Assembly (NCBI GenBank): GCA_002709225.1
Contig: PAQH01000011.1
Coordinates: 1 to 49,357 of the forward strand
Source: Planctomycetaceae bacterium
GTDB lineage: Bacteria; Planctomycetota; Planctomycetia; Pirellulales; Pirellulaceae
Reading direction: 5' to 3'
Length of the DNA: 49,357 nucleotides
The stretch's first letter is position 1, and the number at the start of each line of letters is the position of its first letter. Of the stretch, positions 44,273 to 49,357 are shown in pieces. Under the pieces are notes generated by a model. It had not been told where the DNA came from and did not search any database. It saw only the letters and a list, made by a program, of their open reading frames with translations. Position numbers and translations under genes: made by a program.

Positions 44273-44299
44273 CTAATACGGATCAAACCAGATTGTCAA
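44273..44299 (-). promoter_or_regulatory. Candidate promoter of the HTH gene
   Basis: On the minus strand TTGACA (44294-44299) is followed after 15 bases by TATTAG (44278-44273). The -35 is perfect but the spacing is short; a 17-base spacing would put TTAGTT at -10. It is 114 bases upstream of ATG 44159. Confidence 0.4.
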
Positions 44300-44352
44300 T
44301 TATGAAAATAGCCTCTCAGCGGTTACGCAAATCGTTCCTTTCCAGCACTTTC

Positions 44353-45795
44353 CTACGAGCGCTTGATTTCTCGCAATCGGTTCGCCTCAGGTAATACTCG
44401 ATAATCTGGGTCAAGTGGAAAGCAGCCTGAAACCATACCATTACGCGGCGCTGTCGTACAATCGCTAAACGTCCGGCAGACCTGCTTCCTGACCACCGTT
44501 CGACCGTTCAGCGTGTCGGCGGGCAAGCCGGGATATGAAAGGACCATCCTGCCAAGTCCCACACTATCAATCCAGCCAGCACGTACCACAGCCTGGGCTA
44601 CTTGAGGCAAAAACTCCTGCAGGTAACTGTAACCAGTGCCAACCATTGGTAAGTCGGGAAACGCGCGTTTGCACTCATGAGCCGCCCTCACTAAACGGAC
44701 AACACCAACTAGCGGATCCTCGGGTGGTTGATAGCCATCACTGGGAGGAAATATCGCCGGGCGCTGCATATGTGGATTGTAGTAAGGACTGCCCGCCGAA
44801 ATATTGATTGCTGCGACACCTAAATCACATAATTCTTGGATCAACCGCAAGGGCTCTGTCAGATCGTACTCCATCGGATTTTCCGGATTCACACCGAAAC
44901 CCAGACCATAGGGCAGCAAACGTTCGAACTCCATGGGCTTGCCGCGTTCGCGGCTGGTTACGAACGGCGGCATATCAAAGACTCCTAGCCGCACCATCAC
45001 CATCAAGTCCGGGTACTGTTCTCGGACTCGCCCGACAATCGTTGTTAACAGGCGTGTACGACCTGCAAAGTCACCTCCGAAGTCACCCGGCCGAGACCGC
45101 GCACTGAGAAACTCATGTAGCAAATAGCCATGACAAGACTTGATATCAACAAAATGAAATCCCGCCTCACGTGCAGTGCCGGCCGCCTCAACAAAACGAT
45201 CGATCAACTTCATCAGTTCGGCATCAGTCCAAACCACCTGACGATCAACCGGATCAATTCCGAATTTCTCATCGAGTAAAGGGTGGTGATACGCAATTCT
45301 AGGCTCTAGCTCCTTTGAACGCGGGCGGCAAAATCGTCCAGAATGCGTTAGCTGCAAACCAACCAAAAGATCCTCACTTGTACCGAAACAGGTTTCATGC
45401 GTTTCCACGAGTTGACGCAACATCAAAGCAAGGCCCGGCTGATTTCCTGGAATCGCCATGGTCTGGTGAGGATTAGCCCGACCATCAGGCTGGACAGCTG
45501 CCGCCTCGCCGCCCCAAATCCACTTGGCACCACTTTGACCGAAGCGACGCCAACGCCGCAACGTCCATTCAGATGGGGAGCCATCGGAATTCGCGTCCCA
45601 ACCTTCCATCGGGTGAATGCACCACCGGTTGCCAACGTCTATCTCACCAACTCGTAACGGCTGCGCTAACGGCGAATCTTCGCTGGCAGACAGGACCTGG
45701 TCGTCCACAGGCAAATCAAGCGCTAATTCATTCAAACGCTCTCGGAACTCCTGGGCTGACTTCCACTGCGCCATCTTCGGATAAGGTGTGGCCAT
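44353..45795 (-). CDS. NADH:flavin oxidoreductase (Old Yellow Enzyme-type)
   Basis: The protein has 480 residues from ATG 45795. It is a TIM-barrel FMN enzyme. RWCIHPMEGWDA is the N-terminal FMN strand (usually NRxxxxPM). LVGLQLTHSGRF gives the HxGR active-site turn, and AGFHFVDIKSCHGYLLHEFLSARSR is the substrate-binding block usually written DxxxxHGYLxxxFLSPxxN. MVGTGYSYLQEFLP and DSVGLGRMVLSYPGLP complete the phosphate-binding end. A cysteine cluster near the C-terminus (CRTFSDCTTAPRNGMVSGC) recalls the iron-sulfur region of 2,4-dienoyl-CoA reductases, though the FAD domain is missing. The substrate is not known. Confidence 0.88.
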   Translation of the reverse strand: MATPYPKMAQWKSAQEFRERLNELALDLPVDDQVLSASEDSPLAQPLRVGEIDVGNRWCIHPMEGWDANSDGSPSEWTLRRWRRFGQSGAKWIWGGEAAAVQPDGRANPHQTMAIPGNQPGLALMLRQLVETHETCFGTSEDLLVGLQLTHSGRFCRPRSKELEPRIAYHHPLLDEKFGIDPVDRQVVWTDAELMKLIDRFVEAAGTAREAGFHFVDIKSCHGYLLHEFLSARSRPGDFGGDFAGRTRLLTTIVGRVREQYPDLMVMVRLGVFDMPPFVTSRERGKPMEFERLLPYGLGFGVNPENPMEYDLTEPLRLIQELCDLGVAAINISAGSPYYNPHMQRPAIFPPSDGYQPPEDPLVGVVRLVRAAHECKRAFPDLPMVGTGYSYLQEFLPQVAQAVVRAGWIDSVGLGRMVLSYPGLPADTLNGRTVVRKQVCRTFSDCTTAPRNGMVSGCFPLDPDYRVLPEANRLREIKRS

Positions 45796-45907
45796 TGAAG
45801 TTCAATCCAGCGACATTTCAGCGGGTAAGCAGGGCGGTAACGCATCACACGCCAGGGTGAGTGCGAGCGACCTGCTCTGACGTAATCCAGATCGATCGCC
45901 CGAGTGA

Positions 45908-45928
45908 ATCTGTTGGCAAGAAACAGAT
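45908..45928. terminator. Weak hairpin after top6A
   Basis: ATCTGTT (45908-45914) pairs with AACAGAT (45922-45928) around a seven-base loop. It lies 28 bases after the top6A stop on the minus strand. No T-run, so termination is only possible. Confidence 0.35.
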
Positions 45929-45955
45929 ACCCTCTGCTTCCATTCCACAAACGAT

Positions 45956-47110
45956 TTAATCCAGAAAATCCCGATCGTCGAGACGTGCAGGAACATACTC
46001 CTGTGTGACGTAACTGATACCCTTGTTGATGAGTGCTTCTACTTCGAGCTTGAAACCATTTTGAAGCATCAAATCGATCTCTTTCTGCCAAGCCTTCTTG
46101 TTGGCAAACCACGGGTAACCCGCGATTTGCTTGGCCCGCTTTACGTCATTGTCGTTCAATCCAATCGTTACACTGGACGACAAACCGCAGCGTTCGTAGT
46201 CCTTGCTCCGCATCCCCATATAACGGGCAGCCGGGATTGCCATGCGTTTTGACTCATACGCCAAGTTGATCGACCCCTGCTTAATCACACTATAGATGTA
46301 ATAACCCCAAGGGTCGTTATCCAACAGGCAGTAAACTGGCAACTTCAACTCGTGATGCAAGCGGTGCAGCAAGCGACGCACACCACGCGGCGGCTGACCA
46401 CCACCATGCGTCAGAATACAATCATGCTCTTGCCAGAATTTATCCTCGTTAAATCTTCGCCAAACGGTGTCCTTTTCGACATGCAAGACAAACTTCGCGG
46501 TATGCCGCTTGAATTGGACCACTTCGGGTTCGGCAATAGACGGAATACTGTACCCTCCTGAGCCCATTCGAGAGCAATCGATCTCATCCCCACTATCAAC
46601 TAGCGTAATGGGCCCAACCATGGCTCCGGCATTCTTCGCATAAAGATGCAGCTCTTCACGCAAGGCGCTGAGCATAACTTCAACATCTTCGATGATCGGG
46701 TCGCAATCCTTTTGTTCGTCAAAAGTCTCCTCACGCGTCCCTTCAATGGTATGCTTGAGCAGGTAGTAGAGTCCACGAATACTAGTGGTCTTTCCGGCGT
46801 TGATTAGCTGGCGACAACCATTTCCGACCAAAACGGTCTGCATATAACTCTTGGCCTGCGAGAGATTGAACAACTCTCGGCGGTTCTTTCCTCGTCCCAT
46901 CTCGATGAAGCGTTTGGTTTTGTTGTACCGAACGTTTGAAAGAGACCGCGACGGAATCTCCAGGTGAGGATCGCGCCCGCGAAACGCCGCTTTATTGACC
47001 CCCTCAGCAAGCCCACCAATCGACTTGAGCGTCTTGCGGTCCTTGGCGCTCAACTTTCCGTTTTTCTCTTCTGTCTTAGAGACTTTGCGCCTCGCAGTTT
47101 TCTTTGCCAT
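45956..47110 (-). CDS. top6A: DNA topoisomerase VI subunit A (Spo11-like)
   Basis: The protein has 384 residues from ATG 47110, with GAAGTGATGGG upstream. It cuts both DNA strands through a tyrosine-DNA link. The 5Y-CAP (winged-helix) region has SIRGLYYLLKHT, carrying the catalytic Tyr in the GLYY motif. The Toprim region has FVLHVEKDTVW (the acidic metal site) and PVYCLLDNDPWGYYI (the DxD pair). A Lys/Arg-rich N-terminus of about 50 residues (MAKKTARRKVSKTEEKNGK) precedes the core. The gene starts 11 bp after top6B, so the two are co-expressed as the A2B2 enzyme. Confidence 0.95.
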   Translation of the reverse strand: MAKKTARRKVSKTEEKNGKLSAKDRKTLKSIGGLAEGVNKAAFRGRDPHLEIPSRSLSNVRYNKTKRFIEMGRGKNRRELFNLSQAKSYMQTVLVGNGCRQLINAGKTTSIRGLYYLLKHTIEGTREETFDEQKDCDPIIEDVEVMLSALREELHLYAKNAGAMVGPITLVDSGDEIDCSRMGSGGYSIPSIAEPEVVQFKRHTAKFVLHVEKDTVWRRFNEDKFWQEHDCILTHGGGQPPRGVRRLLHRLHHELKLPVYCLLDNDPWGYYIYSVIKQGSINLAYESKRMAIPAARYMGMRSKDYERCGLSSSVTIGLNDNDVKRAKQIAGYPWFANKKAWQKEIDLMLQNGFKLEVEALINKGISYVTQEYVPARLDDRDFLD

Positions 47111-47121
47111 AGCCCATCACT

Positions 47122-49248
47122 TCAAAAAAGCTGCTTTTGTTCATCATCTGTTTTTGCAAGACCTACCAAGAGGTCTTCGGGACGCTGTTCGACAACCAGC
47201 ACATTGCGCCCGTAATCCTCATCCGATTCAACAATAGCACGGCCGCGGCTATCTAAATTGGTATCAGCCTCAGCTGTTTTCCGTTTGGCAACCTTTAGGA
47301 GCTGTTCGTAAAGACCCTGGCGGTCTCCACCATTAATTTCCGTAACCGCTGTTGCTACCTCGCCCAGATAACGCAGAAAAATGCTGCGGCGTTCACCTTC
47401 CTGCTTGACGCGTTTGCGGCGACGTAAATACATACCCAACTTCCGCCCCACAGCCTGCAATGCCAAACGAAGTTCCTTTTCAATTTCCGGGTAGGCTGCA
47501 ACTGCCTCCTTCGATTCACTGGTAAACGGTACCCAGACGCTAGCCATATGGACCATCACCGTCACCGGCCCTGCAGGCATTCCCCCGCGTGATTGTGAAA
47601 GCCCGTATGAACGCCAGTTCGTATTGATCACTCCTTGGGTAATTGCGCAACCGGCTGCCTGAAACTGCAAAGGGACTCGGTTCGCATACCGCATAATTTG
47701 CATACTCTGCTTTTCAGAGAGCGTCACGTTCTGCATAGCGTCCAAGAGACTTTTGATATCCGCTGGACCCATGCGAGCCGGCGACTGCCGGCTACCAAAT
47801 CCAGAGCTCTTGATAATGCGATCTGCCGAGTCCGAACCGATGCCATCAAAAGTATTCACCAGGAACTGACGTAGTGTGCGGGCATCACTGTGGCCCAGCA
47901 ATTCAATCAGCACCTCGTAGGTAAGTTTTTCAACACTATTGCCGCCGCCATAAGCTAGCGCAACTTCAATTTGAAACGGGTTCCCCCGATAAACCGCTGG
48001 TGGACGGGTAGCCGCCGCATAAAACTCACCTGGCACCACGTGATGCAAGCCTTTCAGCAACAGGTCCTCGCCAATAGGTGAAATACAATCCGTCGCGGGG
48101 TTACTGATACGTGTCTGCTGAATCGCTTGATACAGCGCATCTGCCTCGTCACGACCGATTTTTCGCGTGGAAGCCCTGGTACTCAGGTTCGCCGCCTCAC
48201 AAATCCGCCTGGCAACCGCGGCACTGACTCGAGAAAAAGCGCTTGTCATAAACTGAGAGAGCGTTACTGCCTTACTATCTTTCAACATCGTAACCAAGTG
48301 CCCCAGTTCTACTCCGTATGGGTGCGGCTTGATTTCCTTGGGCTCAACTGGAAGTTCCGTTGTAGAGCGTTCGTATGTTCGTTCTTGCCCTTCAGGATCG
48401 ACGTAATGAAGTGTTACGTGCGGATTCGCTATCGCAGTCTGCTGCAAATACTCATCAACGCTTCCTCGACCTCGCAGAAACTTGCCTTCCAACTCAATCG
48501 TGACGCGAGTCCCACTCCGTAACTCCTTTGGCGTTTGCCCCTCCGCCGCGGCATAATGTGAAACCCATTCAATACCGTGGCGCTGCATATAGGCGCGCCC
48601 CTTCTCACCGGGGGGAATGTCAACACCTTCACCCCGGCCATTGTGAATCTCCGGCACGTTGTGCTTGGTATCGATCTCCACCTCGTAGTAGTGGGCCGGT
48701 TTCCGAACCGAAATTTTCGTAGTGATCTTGACCGGTTTTCCGGTGGTCAGCTTGCCATACATCCCAGCAGCGCTGATCCCAATGCCCTGCTGCCCTCGAC
48801 TCATACGCAAGCGGTGAAACTTGGAACCATAGAGCAATTTTCCGAATATCAACGGCACCTGCCGCTTAACGATACCGGGCCCGTTGTCCTGAATCGCAAC
48901 GCTATAACGGTTGCCTTTGGCGCATTCGATCCGGACCCAGATTTCCGGAACAATCCCCGCTTCTTCGCAGGCGTCCAACGAATTATCAACCGCTTCCTTG
49001 ACCGTCGTCAGCAGCGCCTTGCGCGGGTTGTCAAAACCCAATAAATGGCGATTCTTCGCGAAGAACTCGCTGACAGAAATGTTGCGTTGCTGAGCAGCCA
49101 TCGACTGCGCCGTGGTACGTCGCCTCCGCGTCCCCGACTTAGCTACCCTAGTCCGCCCATTCTCCGTCGCGGGAGAACGTTTTCCATTAGTCGCTTGCGG
49201 GCTCAAACCGGGTACTCCTTTACCCTCGATGTTGCGGTCAATGTCCAT
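47122..49248 (-). CDS. top6B: DNA topoisomerase VI subunit B
   Basis: The protein has 708 residues from ATG 49248; a later in-frame Met (MAAQQRNISVSEFF, near residue 50) marks the start of the conserved core. It is the ATPase half of topoisomerase VI. Bergerat GHKL motifs are complete: KEAVDNSLDACEEA, IQDNGPGI and RGQQGIGISAAGMYG. A helix-two-turn-helix region (SAAVARRICEAANLS) and the transducer domain (PFQIEVALAYGG, with QGVINTNWRSYGLSQSRGG carrying the switch lysine-like loop) follow. The C-terminal helices end with EQRPEDLLVGLAKTDDEQ. The first 50 residues are basic and low-complexity, and could be an extension or a misplaced start. Confidence 0.95.
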   Translation of the reverse strand: MDIDRNIEGKGVPGLSPQATNGKRSPATENGRTRVAKSGTRRRRTTAQSMAAQQRNISVSEFFAKNRHLLGFDNPRKALLTTVKEAVDNSLDACEEAGIVPEIWVRIECAKGNRYSVAIQDNGPGIVKRQVPLIFGKLLYGSKFHRLRMSRGQQGIGISAAGMYGKLTTGKPVKITTKISVRKPAHYYEVEIDTKHNVPEIHNGRGEGVDIPPGEKGRAYMQRHGIEWVSHYAAAEGQTPKELRSGTRVTIELEGKFLRGRGSVDEYLQQTAIANPHVTLHYVDPEGQERTYERSTTELPVEPKEIKPHPYGVELGHLVTMLKDSKAVTLSQFMTSAFSRVSAAVARRICEAANLSTRASTRKIGRDEADALYQAIQQTRISNPATDCISPIGEDLLLKGLHHVVPGEFYAAATRPPAVYRGNPFQIEVALAYGGGNSVEKLTYEVLIELLGHSDARTLRQFLVNTFDGIGSDSADRIIKSSGFGSRQSPARMGPADIKSLLDAMQNVTLSEKQSMQIMRYANRVPLQFQAAGCAITQGVINTNWRSYGLSQSRGGMPAGPVTVMVHMASVWVPFTSESKEAVAAYPEIEKELRLALQAVGRKLGMYLRRRKRVKQEGERRSIFLRYLGEVATAVTEINGGDRQGLYEQLLKVAKRKTAEADTNLDSRGRAIVESDEDYGRNVLVVEQRPEDLLVGLAKTDDEQKQLF

Positions 49249-49357
49249 CCACCAGAGAAGCCAGCACCGCCAACAGGAAGCGAACGCCTGCCCCGGTTCT
49301 CTCTGGAGTCTTTTCCGTCCAGTGCGATTGTACTGATTCTAACGGCTCATATACAGG

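Noticed and set aside
1..49357. tRNA, rRNA, transposase or prophage genes
   Set aside because: No cloverleaf, rRNA-like or transposase motifs were noticed on either strand; the CII-like HTH alone is not evidence for a prophage.

Overview
The window looks like chromosomal DNA of a Planctomycetota bacterium, probably Pirellulales-like. This is inferred from gene content, not from a marker gene. The supporting content is secreted PQQ-type and FG-GAP-type beta-propellers, a multiheme cytochrome fused to TPRs, a Tat-exported sialidase, EF-hand membrane proteins, a cytochrome b fused to c-type haem domains, an orphan sigma-54 activator, and a bacterial topoisomerase VI pair. I see no tRNA, rRNA, CRISPR array, transposase or prophage. 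Genes are mostly short transcription units on alternating strands.

Layout. 1-6.4 kb: the end of an enolase-superfamily gene, a predicted outer-membrane barrel, a tandem GNAT protein, an exported CinA-like protein, a sialidase and a DUF6817-type protein. 6.4-9.7 kb: an orphan NtrC-type regulator divergent from a class III aminotransferase. 9.8-15.7 kb (minus): a seven-haem cytochrome/TPR protein, an EF-hand membrane protein, a TPR membrane protein and an SDR reductase. 15.9-22.6 kb (plus): ribF, nrnA, then a bc-type respiratory operon (Rieske protein overlapping a cytochrome b/c fusion) and a PQQ-like propeller. 22.6-24.9 kb (minus): an ABC-2 permease and acylphosphatase. 25.3-27.1 kb: a PAS-GAF-receiver protein behind a near-consensus promoter. 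27.1-28.8 kb: two disrupted-looking reading frames, namely a minus-strand frame with compensating shifts and a plus-strand gene with an in-frame TGA before a basic tail. 29-37 kb (plus): a 1294-residue membrane-anchored protein, a molybdopterin oxidoreductase and a double SurA/parvulin-like protein. 37.2-40.8 kb (minus): a lysine-rich pentapeptide-repeat exported protein and a large lipoprotein with thioredoxin-like and propeller parts. 41.3-43.6 kb (plus): a LarA-type protein and a YgfZ-type protein. 43.7-49.2 kb (minus): a CII-like HTH regulator, an OYE-type oxidoreductase and the top6B-top6A operon.

The clearest functional groupings are quinol-to-cytochrome electron transfer (Rieske plus cytochrome b/c), flavin cofactor synthesis next to the nano-RNA/pAp phosphatase gene, and the topoisomerase VI operon. 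No complete new defence or mobile system is visible. The least explained signals are the TGA plus basic-tail extension near 28.65 kb, the frameshifted region at 27.1-27.9 kb, and recurrent 15-bp tandem duplications, including an 18-bp word shared by two unrelated genes in different reading frames.
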